The notes: generated by a model from the letters alone, not told the origin. A stretch of DNA of 64,000 nt from Clostridiales bacterium (GCA_020860715.1 JAJBTU010000007.1:1-64000); one strand, 5' to 3'. Shown: positions 1 to 9,375, counted from the stretch's first letter. A program made the numbers and translations.

Positions 1-59
1 TTTTTCGGAACGACGAAAAACTCCACAATGGAGAACAGGGCCATGCCCTAACAATTACA

Positions 60-95
60 AACCCCGACATTTGACGTGATACAAATGCCGGGGTT
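60..95 (-). terminator. Hairpin downstream of the PEP/pyruvate-binding gene
   Basis: A 14-bp inverted repeat with one mismatch (arms 60-73 and 82-95, loop of 8) lies just past the stop codon of the minus-strand gene at 127. The tract after it on the minus strand is only moderately T-rich, so it is a plausible rather than textbook intrinsic terminator. Confidence 0.5.
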
Positions 96-126
96 CTCTT
101 ATGCACAGCCCTGCGAAAGGAAAGTA

Positions 127-2745
127 TTATTCCTTCGCGCAGATCACATGATTTTCAATCCCGTCGACCCAAAGCTGCATGCCGTCCGCCTCGTATACGC
201 GGACGATGGACGACAGTTCGGCCATGTCCGGACAGATTTCCGGAAAGATGTTAGGCTGTTTCTCAAAGAAGTCTCTCTGGTAGAGAACAGTGCGGCGGTC
301 CCCGAAGATGGCTCCGTAGAAGATGTCCGCCTCCACGAGATCCTGGAACATGTGGCTGCCGTAGCTGAGTTCGGGCATATACCCGGCGCGGTTGTCCGTC
401 ACCTCGCAGATCGCGTCAACGCCGGAGATGTCGACGAAACGCACCGGCACGCCGAGTTCGGGCGAGCTGGTCCCGATACGGCCCGGCACCGTGAGCAGGA
501 TATGACGGCCTTTTCCTTTATAGTAACGGTTGACAGCCCCGATGGCTTCGGCGATCAGGGGCTTTTTTACGTGCTCGAATTCATAGTATTCTTTCGGTTC
601 AACCTGAATCACAAGGTCAACGGGTCGCACGCAGGAGTGTCCCATGGAGGAGTCCCGGATCTCAAAGAAGATATTCTCCGGCGCGGGCGCGGGCATTTTG
701 ATGCGGCCTCCGTCCTTTCCAACATAAAGAGGCCGACACTGCAGCAGGTTGACGACAAAATCGTTCTCCTTGCTTAAGTTTACTGTGTACTCGATATCCA
801 CCGGATTCCCGTAGGCTTCCTGCAGCGCGTGCAGCGTCTTTTTCATCATCGAGGTGAATTTGCGGTTGGCGAGAAGCTGCTGGCAGCTTACAAAGTAAAC
901 ATCCCGGTAGCGGCCGGCTTCGCGCAGCCGGTCTTCCGCCTCGGTATCGTGTTCCAGCACGGTATTTTTGTACCAGCGCGGCATATAGGGTACGATGGCG
1001 GAAAGAGGCACTTCTTCCAGCTCATTTTTTTCCATGTTGATGACGTCGATCTTGTGCTGGGAAAATCGGTGCTTGTCGGCCACACTGGTCAGCATGGTGA
1101 CTTCCGGCCGGTCGAGGTTGACCAGACGGGGGTAGTCGTTCTCCGTGCGGTCTACGGCCTTGGTCCCGAGTCCCATCACGATGCGCAGCATCCCGGCGGA
1201 CGGATCCATATCCGGCAGCCATTTGTAGGCGCTGTAGCTGTAGCCGACTCCGGCTGTGCAGGGCATATAATACGGCCCGTAATAGGAACCGGATACGCGC
1301 TGCACGAGGATCGCCATCTGCTCATCTCTGCGGTCCAGACCGCGGTTTTTGCGGTACTCCAGAGCAGACGGATCCATTGTACTGGCGTAAACCTTCCGCA
1401 CCGCATCCTCAAGCGCCTCGATGCGTTCCTCGATCTCGCCCCGGTTCGGGCAGAAGACGGACTCGTATTTCCCGGCAAAGGCATTGCCGAAGCCGTCCTC
1501 CAGAAGGCTTGAGGAGCGGACAATGATCGGGTTCTGCCCGTAGTATTCGAGCATGTTGCGGAACTGCTCGCGGGTCGCGGGGGAGAAAGAGCCGTGCAGC
1601 AGCCCTTCCTGCAGTTCTTCCGCTTTTTCCATGTACCCCTCGCTGGTCCGCTGTTCGATGCGCAGATTCCAGCAGCCGTTTGATACGATATAGGTATAAA
1701 AAATATCGGAGCCGATGTAGAAGGAGTCATGCTGTTCGGCATGCTTGTGGTAGCCGTCCAGCTCCTTTTCCACAATCTTGCGGGCCAGCAGCATGCCGCA
1801 GGCTTTTCCGCCGATTGCGCCGCTGCCGATCATCCGGTCACGCAGTGTGAAATAGTCCTCCGCCTCAAAATATTCGTGAATCAGACGCTGCATTTTCGGG
1901 TCGCGGCTCATCATGCTTTCGATGATCATGGATTCCGTATTTTCCGTAAAATAGCCCGCCTGATAGTCCGCCTTTGCCTTGGAGAAGAACCGGTCGTAGC
2001 TGTCATAGGACTGCTCCTGTGAGAAGGCCGAGGAGGACTTGATCAGCGAATAGTAGCGGCTGGCTTCTACCGGGTCAGTCAGCGGCTCGAAATTGTCGTC
2101 GCTGCCGCTGCAGAAATGAGGGAGGAACATGGTGGAGGAATAGCGTTTCCAGACCTTCAGCGGATGTACGTAGATCGCGGTGCCGTCCGAGTGCACGTCG
2201 AGAAGAAGCTGCGTGGTCTCACGGATGCGCGCGACCGCGTCAAAGGAGTGCCGCCCGCGGATCAGCGGGAAAAAGGCCACGGTATCCAGGACAAACAGAT
2301 AAGGGCAGGTCACGCAGAAAAAATTGCCCATCATCAGATCCGTGTACCACGCGGACTGCAGCTCGGAGAGGCTGTCGAATACGTAGAACGCGTCGCGGCC
2401 TTCTCTGGTGATCACATCGTGTATGGCCACTGTGAACGGTTCGAAGCCGACCTCCGGATCAAAGCGGTAGACTTTGATATTTCCATCCGGAAGAATGCAG
2501 GAGGGCTCACAGTTCTGCGAAAGCGGCGGTTCTTCAGAGAGCGGAAGAATCGGCTCATGCTGTGCAAACCGTATATAGACAAGGTTCCGCTGATCCTCAA
2601 TCGCCTGCCGGATATAAGGCCCGACAAAAAAACGATATTCATCAAGGGTGGTCACCTGCCAGACGACATTGTCGCCGAGGCGGATGTTGTCGAGAATCCG
2701 ATCCAGACCGTTCAGCCCGCTTTTTACCCGTTCAAATGCTGCCAT
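127..2745 (-). CDS. PEP/pyruvate-binding domain (PPDK-N, ATP-grasp) protein with KaiC-like N-terminus
   Basis: An 872-residue cytosolic protein. The ATG at 2745 is preceded by AAAGGAGG at good spacing, so the longer open frame upstream is not used. Residues ~9-30 (SGLNGLDRILDNI) and 120-130 (YVFDSLSEL) resemble the KaiC/RecA entry motif and Walker B, but no GKT/GKS P-loop is visible, so that domain looks degenerate. Residues ~305-700 carry the PPDK N-terminal ATP-grasp signatures: GGKACG near 312 and the RSSSLLED...FAGKYES block. I see no phosphohistidine swivelling domain and no PEP-binding barrel, so it should not act as a complete PEP synthase or PPDK. A phosphotransfer or ATP-dependent regulatory role is inference; the substrate is unknown. 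It is divergent from proB. Confidence 0.75.
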   Translation of the reverse strand: MAAFERVKSGLNGLDRILDNIRLGDNVVWQVTTLDEYRFFVGPYIRQAIEDQRNLVYIRFAQHEPILPLSEEPPLSQNCEPSCILPDGNIKVYRFDPEVGFEPFTVAIHDVITREGRDAFYVFDSLSELQSAWYTDLMMGNFFCVTCPYLFVLDTVAFFPLIRGRHSFDAVARIRETTQLLLDVHSDGTAIYVHPLKVWKRYSSTMFLPHFCSGSDDNFEPLTDPVEASRYYSLIKSSSAFSQEQSYDSYDRFFSKAKADYQAGYFTENTESMIIESMMSRDPKMQRLIHEYFEAEDYFTLRDRMIGSGAIGGKACGMLLARKIVEKELDGYHKHAEQHDSFYIGSDIFYTYIVSNGCWNLRIEQRTSEGYMEKAEELQEGLLHGSFSPATREQFRNMLEYYGQNPIIVRSSSLLEDGFGNAFAGKYESVFCPNRGEIEERIEALEDAVRKVYASTMDPSALEYRKNRGLDRRDEQMAILVQRVSGSYYGPYYMPCTAGVGYSYSAYKWLPDMDPSAGMLRIVMGLGTKAVDRTENDYPRLVNLDRPEVTMLTSVADKHRFSQHKIDVINMEKNELEEVPLSAIVPYMPRWYKNTVLEHDTEAEDRLREAGRYRDVYFVSCQQLLANRKFTSMMKKTLHALQEAYGNPVDIEYTVNLSKENDFVVNLLQCRPLYVGKDGGRIKMPAPAPENIFFEIRDSSMGHSCVRPVDLVIQVEPKEYYEFEHVKKPLIAEAIGAVNRYYKGKGRHILLTVPGRIGTSSPELGVPVRFVDISGVDAICEVTDNRAGYMPELSYGSHMFQDLVEADIFYGAIFGDRRTVLYQRDFFEKQPNIFPEICPDMAELSSIVRVYEADGMQLWVDGIENHVICAKE

Positions 2746-2793
2746 AATGAGGCCTCCTTTCTGCCTTCCTGTGATGTTTTTTTCTTTTGCTTC

Positions 2794-2822
2794 ATCATAA
2801 TACATTAGAAAGTCCGGGGCAA
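2794..2822 (-). promoter_or_regulatory. Sigma-A-type promoter for the PPDK-N gene
   Basis: On the minus strand TTGCCC (2822-2817) and TATGAT (2799-2794) are separated by 17 nt, about 50 nt upstream of the start codon. Confidence 0.45.
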
Positions 2823-2836
2823 GAAAAAGTTTTATC

Positions 2837-2865
2837 TTGTAATTTACGGGCAGATGAGATAGGAT
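2837..2865 (+). promoter_or_regulatory. Promoter of the proBAC operon
   Basis: TTGTAA (2837-2842), 17-nt spacer, TAGGAT (2860-2865), about 45 nt before the proB start. It is back to back with the promoter of the minus-strand gene. No T-box or other leader structure fits in the short gap. Confidence 0.45.
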
Positions 2866-2910
2866 AGTCTGCGTATAGACAATACCTTTGAGAGGAAAAC
2901 AAAAAAGAGT

Positions 2911-3681
2911 ATGAGACTGGTAGTAAAGGTAGGCACATCCACTCTGGCGCACAGCACGGGCAATCTGAATATCCGCCGGGTGGAGAAGCTGTGCAAGGTT
3001 CTGAGTGATATTAAAAATGCGGGGAATGAGATTCTTCTCGTATCCTCAGGGGCGACCGGCATGGGCTCCGGCAAGCTGGGTCTTCTGAAAAAGCCGTCGG
3101 ACATTTCTACGAAACAGGCGGCTGCGGCGGTCGGCCAGTGCGAACTGATGTATACATATGACAAATTATTCCAGCAGTACAACCACTGTGTCGCGCAGGT
3201 TTTGCTGACGCGTGCGGACATCGAGGACAAATCGCGCAGAGCGAATCTGTACAGCACGTTTTTCCGGCTGCTGGATTTTCATGTGCTGCCGATCATCAAT
3301 GAGAATGATTCTGTCGCCACAGAGGAATTTTTTATCGGAGAAAATGACAGCCTGGCGGCGCTGGTATCTACGCTGGTGGGCGCGGATCTGCTCGTCCTTC
3401 TTTCTGACATAGACGGACTTTTCACCGCGGACCCGCATCAGGATCCGAACGCGAAGCTGATTTCCCGCGTGGAAGAAATCACGCCGGAACTTCGGGCGCT
3501 CGGCGGCGGCGCGGGGAGTGATTTTGGCACCGGAGGGATGACAGCAAAGCTGAACGCGGCGCAGATCGCCATGGATGCCGGCTGCGATATGATCATCGCG
3601 AACGGAGAACACCCGGAGATCCTCTATGACATTATGGATGGGAAAGACGTGGGGACACGGTTTGCAGCGAAGCAGCTGTGA
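2911..3681 (+). CDS. proB: Glutamate 5-kinase
   Basis: First enzyme of proline synthesis: ATP-dependent phosphorylation of glutamate to gamma-glutamyl phosphate in the cytosol. At 256 residues it contains only the amino-acid-kinase domain; the C-terminal PUA domain of the ~370-residue enterobacterial enzyme is absent, as in many Firmicutes. Visible signatures are VVKVGTSTL at the N-terminus, [25 protein letters not shown] and the GTGGMTAKL substrate loop. It is the first gene of proB-proA-proC; proA begins 55 nt later. The upstream ribosome site (GAGAGG) is modest. Feedback inhibition by proline is known for the family but not visible here. Confidence 0.95.
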   Translation: MRLVVKVGTSTLAHSTGNLNIRRVEKLCKVLSDIKNAGNEILLVSSGATGMGSGKLGLLKKPSDISTKQAAAAVGQCELMYTYDKLFQQYNHCVAQVLLTRADIEDKSRRANLYSTFFRLLDFHVLPIINENDSVATEEFFIGENDSLAALVSTLVGADLLVLLSDIDGLFTADPHQDPNAKLISRVEEITPELRALGGGAGSDFGTGGMTAKLNAAQIAMDAGCDMIIANGEHPEILYDIMDGKDVGTRFAAKQL

Positions 3682-3736
3682 GAATACCAGACAGCTGCGC
3701 AGCGGGAAGAATTATTTGATCCGGAAAGGAACGGGT

Positions 3737-5140
3737 ATGACGACACAGGAGATTTTAGTAAAGGCGAAAGCAGCGGCTCCGTCGCTTCTTACAGCGGATA
3801 CGGTGCAGAAAGACAATGCGCTGAAAGCCATGGCGGACGCGCTGCTCTGGCATACGGATGAGATTTTGGAAGAGAATAAAAAGGATATGGAACGCGCCAA
3901 AGGGACGATTTCCGAGGTGATGCGTGACCGGCTTCTTCTGACGGACGGCAGGATTCAGGCGATGGCGGAGGGGATCCTTGATGTCGCGGCCCTGCCGGAT
4001 CCGGACGGCAGGGTTCTGAAGAAAATCGAGCGGCCGGACGGACTTGTGATTGAAAAGCGCTCGGTTCCGCTCGGCGTCATCGCGATCATCTATGAGAGCA
4101 GGCCGAATGTCACGAGCGACGCGGCGGCGCTCTGTATCAAGAGCGGGAACGCCTGTGTGCTCCGCGGCGGGAAAGAGGCGTTTCTCTCCGCGAACGCGAT
4201 CACGAATGCGCTGCGGGAGGGACTTGTAAAAGCCGGTCTGTCCGGAGATCTTGTGCAGCTGGTGCAGGATACGACCAGACAGAGCTCGATGGAGCTGATG
4301 ACGGCGAAGGGCTATGTCGACCTTCTGATCCCGCGCGGCGGCGCGGGACTGATCCGTGCCTGCGTGGAGAACGCGACGGTGAACTGTATCGAGACCGGTA
4401 CCGGCATCTGCCATGTTTATGTGGACCGCGATGCAGATCAGGAGATGGCTCTGAAGATTATCGCCAATGCCAAGACCAGCCGTCCCAGCGTGTGCAACGC
4501 AGAGGAGGTCTGCGTCGTACATCAGGATATTGCGAAGGAATTTCTTCCGAAGCTGAAAAAGAGGCTGGTGGATGATCGCCTGGCCAATCTGGAGGCGCCG
4601 GTGGAGCTTCGGCTGGATGAACGGGCAATAGCCGTTCTATCGGGCAAAGACGGACAGGAAGCGGATGTGATTGAAGCGGATTCGAAGGACGACGCGGCGG
4701 CGGTGAATTTGCCTGCTGCGGCAGCGAATCCGACCGTGAGACGGCTGCAGCAGTTTCGCGACGGCCTGGACGGGAAGACGGAGCAGTTCCTTGTTCCGGC
4801 CGGCCCGGACGACTTTGACACGGAATTTCTGGACTATGTTCTCGCTGTAAAAGTAGCAGATTCTTTGTCCGACGCGATCGCGCACATATCAGCGCATTCG
4901 ACCGGACATTCGGAAGCGATTGTGACGAAGGACGACGCGGCGGCGGAGCAGTTTACGCAATCTATTGATTCGTCCGCTGTCTATGTGAACGCTTCCACAC
5001 GGTTTACGGACGGCGGAGAGTTCGGCCTTGGCTGCGAGATGGGGATTTCCACACAGAAACTTCACGCGAGAGGACCGATGGGACTGGAGGAGCTGACCTC
5101 GTATAAATATATCATTCACGGGAACGGGAATATACGATAA
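3737..5140 (+). CDS. proA: Gamma-glutamyl phosphate reductase with an internal insertion
   Basis: NADPH-dependent reduction of gamma-glutamyl phosphate to glutamate semialdehyde, second step of proline synthesis. The ATG at 3737 follows AAAGGA with a 6-nt gap. The predicted product has 467 residues, against ~415 usual. The catalytic cysteine is Cys253 in [12 protein letters not shown], and the conserved ending [20 protein letters not shown] is intact. The extra length sits between the [11 protein letters not shown] and [14 protein letters not shown] segments: about 50 residues rich in Ala, Asp and Gln that ordinary ProA lacks. Reading frame and flanking conserved blocks are undisturbed, so the insertion is probably tolerated. 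Operon partner of proB and proC. Confidence 0.95.
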   Translation: MTTQEILVKAKAAAPSLLTADTVQKDNALKAMADALLWHTDEILEENKKDMERAKGTISEVMRDRLLLTDGRIQAMAEGILDVAALPDPDGRVLKKIERPDGLVIEKRSVPLGVIAIIYESRPNVTSDAAALCIKSGNACVLRGGKEAFLSANAITNALREGLVKAGLSGDLVQLVQDTTRQSSMELMTAKGYVDLLIPRGGAGLIRACVENATVNCIETGTGICHVYVDRDADQEMALKIIANAKTSRPSVCNAEEVCVVHQDIAKEFLPKLKKRLVDDRLANLEAPVELRLDERAIAVLSGKDGQEADVIEADSKDDAAAVNLPAAAANPTVRRLQQFRDGLDGKTEQFLVPAGPDDFDTEFLDYVLAVKVADSLSDAIAHISAHSTGHSEAIVTKDDAAAEQFTQSIDSSAVYVNASTRFTDGGEFGLGCEMGISTQKLHARGPMGLEELTSYKYIIHGNGNIR

Positions 5141-5209
5141 ATACAGTGTTTGGACATAAATACACGGACAGATGCACATGGTATCTGCTCTAAACGGGAG
5201 AAAATGGTC

Positions 5210-6022
5210 ATGGCGATATATAAAGTGGGTTTTATCGGCTGCGGGAATATGGGTTCCGCAATCGCGCGGGCAGTTGTTCATACGGTGGATCCGCCGCAGA
5301 TCCTGCTGGCGAACAGGACGGCGGCAAAAGCAGAAGCGCTTGCGTCTGAGATTGGTGCGGACATCGGCACAAACGAAGAGATTGCGCGGCAGTGTACTAC
5401 GATTTTTCTGGGTGTGAAGCCGCAGATGATGGAGGAGATGCTGGAGCAGCTCTGGGACATCTTTGCGGAGCGCATGCAAAGTGGGGAACGGTTTGTCCTT
5501 GTTACGATGGCTGCGGGGCTTGCCATTGCGGATATCCAGCGGATGGCCGGTGAATCCTGCCCGGTGATCCGGATTATGCCGAATACGCCGGTTTCCATCG
5601 GGAAAGGCATGACTCTGGCCTGCGCTTCACCGGAAGTATCGGAGGAAGAAGTACAGGAGTTCCGGGAGATGATGTCTGCGTCCGGCCGGCTTGATTTTAT
5701 TTCGGAAAATCTGATCGACGCGGCCAGCGCCTTATCCGGCTGCGGACCGGCTTATGTGTATTTGTTTATCGAAGCGCTCGCGGACGGTGCGGTAGAGTGC
5801 GGCCTGCCCAGAGCAAAGGCGGTGGAATATGCCTGCCAGACCCTGATCGGTTCGGCGTCACTGGTGCTGGAGAGCGGCAGTCATCCGGGCGCGCTCAAAG
5901 ACGCGGTGTGTTCTCCGGGAGGAACGACGATCGCGGGCGTACATGCGCTGGAGCGGGGAGGATTTCGCTGTGCGGCGATGGATGCGGTGAAAGCAGCGTA
6001 TGATAAAACCAGAAATATGTGA
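5210..6022 (+). CDS. proC: Pyrroline-5-carboxylate reductase
   Basis: Last step of proline synthesis: NAD(P)H reduction of 1-pyrroline-5-carboxylate to L-proline. The 270-residue product has the N-terminal Rossmann motif GFIGCGNMGSAIA, the RIMPNTPVSIGKGM segment and the family signature SGCGPAYVYLFIEALADGAV followed by SPGGTTIAGVHAL. The start at 5210 (MAIYKVGF) is preferred because GGGAG at 5196-5200 lies 9 nt upstream; ATG 5204 would be too close. The gap to proA is about 70 nt and a terminator follows, closing the operon. Confidence 0.95.
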   Translation: MAIYKVGFIGCGNMGSAIARAVVHTVDPPQILLANRTAAKAEALASEIGADIGTNEEIARQCTTIFLGVKPQMMEEMLEQLWDIFAERMQSGERFVLVTMAAGLAIADIQRMAGESCPVIRIMPNTPVSIGKGMTLACASPEVSEEEVQEFREMMSASGRLDFISENLIDAASALSGCGPAYVYLFIEALADGAVECGLPRAKAVEYACQTLIGSASLVLESGSHPGALKDAVCSPGGTTIAGVHALERGGFRCAAMDAVKAAYDKTRNM

Positions 6023-6068
6023 GAACTGTGTGTGCATGCGACATTTGTCAGATATGGTTTAAAAAAAG

Positions 6069-6097
6069 AAACGGTGATATACCGTTTTGAGTTTTTT
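6069..6097 (+). terminator. Intrinsic terminator of proBAC
   Basis: Stem AAACGGT/ACCGTTT (6069-6075 with 6081-6087), 5-nt loop, followed by a T-rich tail ending in six T residues. It lies 46 nt after the proC stop. Confidence 0.7.
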
Positions 6098-6125
6098 AAA
6101 TAGCCAATGAAAGGGGGATAATTCT

Positions 6126-6611
6126 ATGCCAGGAAGAACAGGTGGAGGACATTCCGGGGGGCGCACAGGCGGCGGCTCCGGAAGAACTGGAGGGGGACAT
6201 TCCGTTTCAGGCGGAGGAAGCCGCGGAACGGGAGGCCCGTCAGGCGGGAGCAGCCGCGGAATGGGAGGCTCATCAGGCACAGGCAGCCATGGCATGACAG
6301 CAGGCCGTCCGGCAGGTGGCCCGGGCGGGGCAGGACATGCTCCGGGACGACAGGCACCGCCGCCGCATGGCGGTATGCGCAGACGCCCGCCGCATCCGCC
6401 GATGATGCCCTTTGGCATGCGTGACGTACCGGGGATGCGGATGGGGTATGACGATTCGTGGAGAGTTTTTACCGCCCTTGAGGCACTGATGAACGGATCA
6501 CGTGATATGAGCCTGATGATGCTCGTAGAGCGATTTTTCGGAAGACGTTTTGCTCCCCATGAATATGCGGATCTGTATTACTGGATGCGGGATTACATGA
6601 GGATGTGGTGA
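6126..6611 (+). CDS. Gly/Arg/His-rich hypothetical protein
   Basis: A 161-residue protein not recognised. Residues 1-80 are low complexity built from GGG, RTGG, GSG and SRG units; residues 80-100 are Pro/Arg/Met-rich; the last ~55 residues (from SWRVFTALEALMNG to the end) look like a folded helical domain ending in YYWMRDYMRMW. No signal peptide or membrane segment. A strong GAAAGGGGG ribosome site precedes the ATG, and codon use does not look like random sequence, so it is likely expressed. It sits between the proC terminator and a DUF4143 ATPase and has no obvious functional partner. Confidence 0.7.
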   Translation: MPGRTGGGHSGGRTGGGSGRTGGGHSVSGGGSRGTGGPSGGSSRGMGGSSGTGSHGMTAGRPAGGPGGAGHAPGRQAPPPHGGMRRRPPHPPMMPFGMRDVPGMRMGYDDSWRVFTALEALMNGSRDMSLMMLVERFFGRRFAPHEYADLYYWMRDYMRMW

Positions 6612-6654
6612 TTATTTTTACACTGATGAAATACAATAATATACGACAAACTGG

Positions 6655-6713
6655 AAGTTTTTGCATTATATATGCAAAAACTTCTTGATAATTTAGAACT
6701 TTTTGCATATAAT
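6655..6713 (+). promoter_or_regulatory. Promoter with overlapping inverted and direct repeats before an AAA/DUF4143 ATPase
   Basis: A near-consensus promoter, TTGATA (6685-6690), 17 nt, TATAAT (6708-6713). Immediately upstream is an inverted repeat with arms GAAGTTTTGCAT (6655-6666) and ATGCAAAAACTTC (6672-6684), one base bulged. A third half-copy, AACTTTTTGCATATA (6697-6711), lies in the spacer and -10 region. The placement is that of an operator. Confidence 0.55.
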
Positions 6714-6747
6714 ATAATCAAAAATTGTCAGGAAAAGGTGGAAAGAT

Positions 6748-7947
6748 ATGCAGATTGTTCGTCAGGAATATTTTCAGAGGGTTGTCAGTTACAGAGATAA
6801 GAAAATAATTAAGGTGATTACCGGTGTAAGACGGTGTGGCAAGTCAACTCTTCTCCAGATGTTCAGGGATTATCTCCTTGCTGATGGAGTCGAAGAAGGG
6901 CAGATCATCAGTGTAAACTTCGAAGATTTTGAATATGAACGGCTTTGTGATCCTGGAGAGTTGTATCAATATATCAAAGAACGAATTCTTCCCGGCAGGA
7001 GAATGTATCTGATTTTGGATGAGATTCAGAATGTAAGGGATTTCCAACGGGTCGTTGACAGTTTTTTTATCAGGGATTATATCGATATCTATATCACTGG
7101 ATCAAATTCGCGCATGCTTTCGGGTGAACTTGCAACATTACTCACCGGCAGGTATGTTCAGATAGAGATGTTTCCTTTTTCGTTTTCGGAATTTGTTCAG
7201 ATTCATCAGATGGAAGATAATCTGGAGCGTGCGTATCAACAATATATTGAGACAAGTTCTTTTCCATTTGTAGCTGTGCTGGGATCAGATCGAAACCAGA
7301 TTTACGATTATCTGAAGAGCATTTATAATACAATCATTCTGAAAGATATTGTAGCGCGGAAAAAATTTCCGGATGTCATGATGCTGGAAAGTGTCATTCG
7401 ATTTTTAGCTGACAATATTGGAAATCCTCTATCCGTAAAGAAAATCAGTGATACGATGACTTCAGGCGGAAGAAAAATAAATGTTCGAACTGTGGAATCC
7501 TATATTACTGCTTTTATGGAATCGTATATTATTTACCAGGCAAAACGATATGATATTAAGGGAAAACAATATTTAAAAACACTGGAAAAGTATTATATGG
7601 TAGATATCGGCCTGCGCAATGCGATGCTTGGAAGCAGCGGACAGGCTGATACCGGGCATATTCTGGAAAATGTGGTTTATCTGGAGCTGCTTCGGCGTGG
7701 ATATGAGGTTTACGTTGGTAAAGCCGATAATCTAGAAATTGACTTTGTGGCGATAAATGCGGATGGCAGGATCTATATTCAGGTTTCAGCTACGGTCAGG
7801 GATGCAGATACATTGGAACGTGAATTAAAACCGCTGCAAATGCTGCGGGATCATTATCCAAAATATATTTTGACATTGGATGTAGATCCTCCGGCAGATT
7901 ATGAGGGGATTCGCAGAGAAAATGTTCTGGATTACCTGATGAGATGA
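6748..7947 (+). CDS. AAA (AAA_14) ATPase with C-terminal DUF4143 domain
   Basis: A 399-residue cytosolic protein. Walker A is GVRRCGKST near residues 27-35 and Walker B is YLILDEIQN near 90-98, followed by the arginine-containing TGSNSRML segment and the LLTGRYVQIEMFPFSFSEF block typical of AAA_14. The C-terminal half matches DUF4143, including a winged-helix-like stretch and a PD-(D/E)xK-like ending (EIDFVAI...YIQVS) in which the usual final Lys is Ser. Family members are widespread, often multicopy, and of unknown cellular role. The gene is richer in A+T than its neighbours, which suggests acquisition by transfer. Converges with the MATE gene, 11 nt apart. The start is supported by AAAAGGTGGAAAG upstream. 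Confidence 0.85.
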   Translation: MQIVRQEYFQRVVSYRDKKIIKVITGVRRCGKSTLLQMFRDYLLADGVEEGQIISVNFEDFEYERLCDPGELYQYIKERILPGRRMYLILDEIQNVRDFQRVVDSFFIRDYIDIYITGSNSRMLSGELATLLTGRYVQIEMFPFSFSEFVQIHQMEDNLERAYQQYIETSSFPFVAVLGSDRNQIYDYLKSIYNTIILKDIVARKKFPDVMMLESVIRFLADNIGNPLSVKKISDTMTSGGRKINVRTVESYITAFMESYIIYQAKRYDIKGKQYLKTLEKYYMVDIGLRNAMLGSSGQADTGHILENVVYLELLRRGYEVYVGKADNLEIDFVAINADGRIYIQVSATVRDADTLERELKPLQMLRDHYPKYILTLDVDPPADYEGIRRENVLDYLMR

Positions 7948-7958
7948 CAGGAATTGCT

Positions 7959-9329
7959 TCACTGCCGCATCGGCTTAATCTGCTTTTTGTTAACACGGTT
8001 CAGGAAGTAGAGTCCGCACAGCAGAGATACCACCTCCGCGATCGGCCAGGCCAGCCATACCCTGGCGATGTCGCCGGTCTGAGCAAACAGATATGCCAGC
8101 GGGAGCAGGCAGATAAGCTGACGCATGATCGAGATCACCATGCTGTAGACGCTGTTGCCCATCGCCTGGAAGAACGAGGAGCAGATGACAGAGACTCCAG
8201 CCAGCAGGAAACTGAAGCTGATGGTGCGAAGGGCAGGTATGCCGATTGCAAGCATGTCGTCAGACGCGCTGAAAAGTCCGAGAAGCTGACCGGGCAGCGT
8301 CTGAAAAATGGTGAACGCGATCAACATGATACAGGTCGCATAGAACATCGAAAGTTTCAGTGTTTTCATGATCCGATCCGGCTTCTGCGCACCGTAATTG
8401 TAGGCAATGATCGGGATCATACCGTTGTTCATGCCGAATACCGGCATAAAAGCGAAACTCTGCAGCTTGAAGTAGACGCCGAACACAGCGACCGCGGTTG
8501 AGGAAAACACGACCAGAATCTTATTGACACAGAAGGTCATCACCGATCCGATCGCCACCATAACGACAGACGGGATACCAATGAAAAGGATATTGCCGAC
8601 CGCCTTCAATTCCGGTCTGAATTTGCGGAAATCCAGATGGAGCTCATCATTTGCCTTCGCGTTAAAGATGACTGCGAGAATGGCCGCGACAATCTGCCCG
8701 ATCACGGTAGCAGCCGCGGCGCCTTTAATTCCCATTTTCGGGAAAATACCGATACCGAAGATCAGCACCGGGTCCAGGATGATATTGATGATCGCTCCGG
8801 TGCCCTGTGTGAACATGGTATAAATGGTCTTGCCGGTCGACTGAAGAAGCCGCTCATAGATGACTTCAATGTAAACGCCGAAGCTGACACACATAATAAT
8901 AGAAAGATAATCATGGCCGTACTGTGTGATCTCTTCCGAGGCTCCCTGCGCAACAAAAAAGACTCTTGTGATCGAAAGACCCAGTATCAGAAACAGCAGG
9001 TAGCCGCAGATGGCCAGAAATACGCCGTGCATGGCCATAGAATTGGCAGTGTCTGTTTTTTTCTCTCCAAGTGCCTTGGAAACCAGAGCGTTCATACCGA
9101 CGGCGATACCGGTCGCCAGTCCGATCAGAAGGTTCTGCATTGGAAACGCCATCGAAACAGCTGTGAGCGCGTCCTCACTGATCCTTGACACGAAGATACT
9201 GTCTACCACGTTATAGAGCGCCTGCACGAGCATGGAGATCATCATCGGCAGCGCCATCGTCACCAGAAGGCGGTTTACCGGCATGACGCCCATCTTGTTT
9301 TCCTGTGTGATTGTCTGTTCTTTACTCAA
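7959..9329 (-). CDS. MATE family multidrug efflux transporter, TTG start
   Basis: A 456-residue inner-membrane protein with the 12-helix MATE pattern. The N-terminal RLLVTMALPMMISMLVQALYNVVDSIFVSRIS and the later GMNNGMIPIIAYNYGAQ and SSFFQAMG motifs are typical of this cation/drug antiporter family (polysaccharide-flippase superfamily). The start is the TTG at 9329: GGAGGG lies 7 nt upstream, and the first ATG is 12 codons inside, close to the first helix. Substrate cannot be read from sequence. It lies between two DUF4143 ATPases and has its own promoter, so it need not be linked to them. Confidence 0.9.
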   Translation of the reverse strand: MSKEQTITQENKMGVMPVNRLLVTMALPMMISMLVQALYNVVDSIFVSRISEDALTAVSMAFPMQNLLIGLATGIAVGMNALVSKALGEKKTDTANSMAMHGVFLAICGYLLFLILGLSITRVFFVAQGASEEITQYGHDYLSIIMCVSFGVYIEVIYERLLQSTGKTIYTMFTQGTGAIINIILDPVLIFGIGIFPKMGIKGAAAATVIGQIVAAILAVIFNAKANDELHLDFRKFRPELKAVGNILFIGIPSVVMVAIGSVMTFCVNKILVVFSSTAVAVFGVYFKLQSFAFMPVFGMNNGMIPIIAYNYGAQKPDRIMKTLKLSMFYATCIMLIAFTIFQTLPGQLLGLFSASDDMLAIGIPALRTISFSFLLAGVSVICSSFFQAMGNSVYSMVISIMRQLICLLPLAYLFAQTGDIARVWLAWPIAEVVSLLCGLYFLNRVNKKQIKPMRQ

Positions 9330-9375
9330 ATCTTATCCCTCCGTAATCCATTATCCAGGTAAGCGTACGGGGGAA

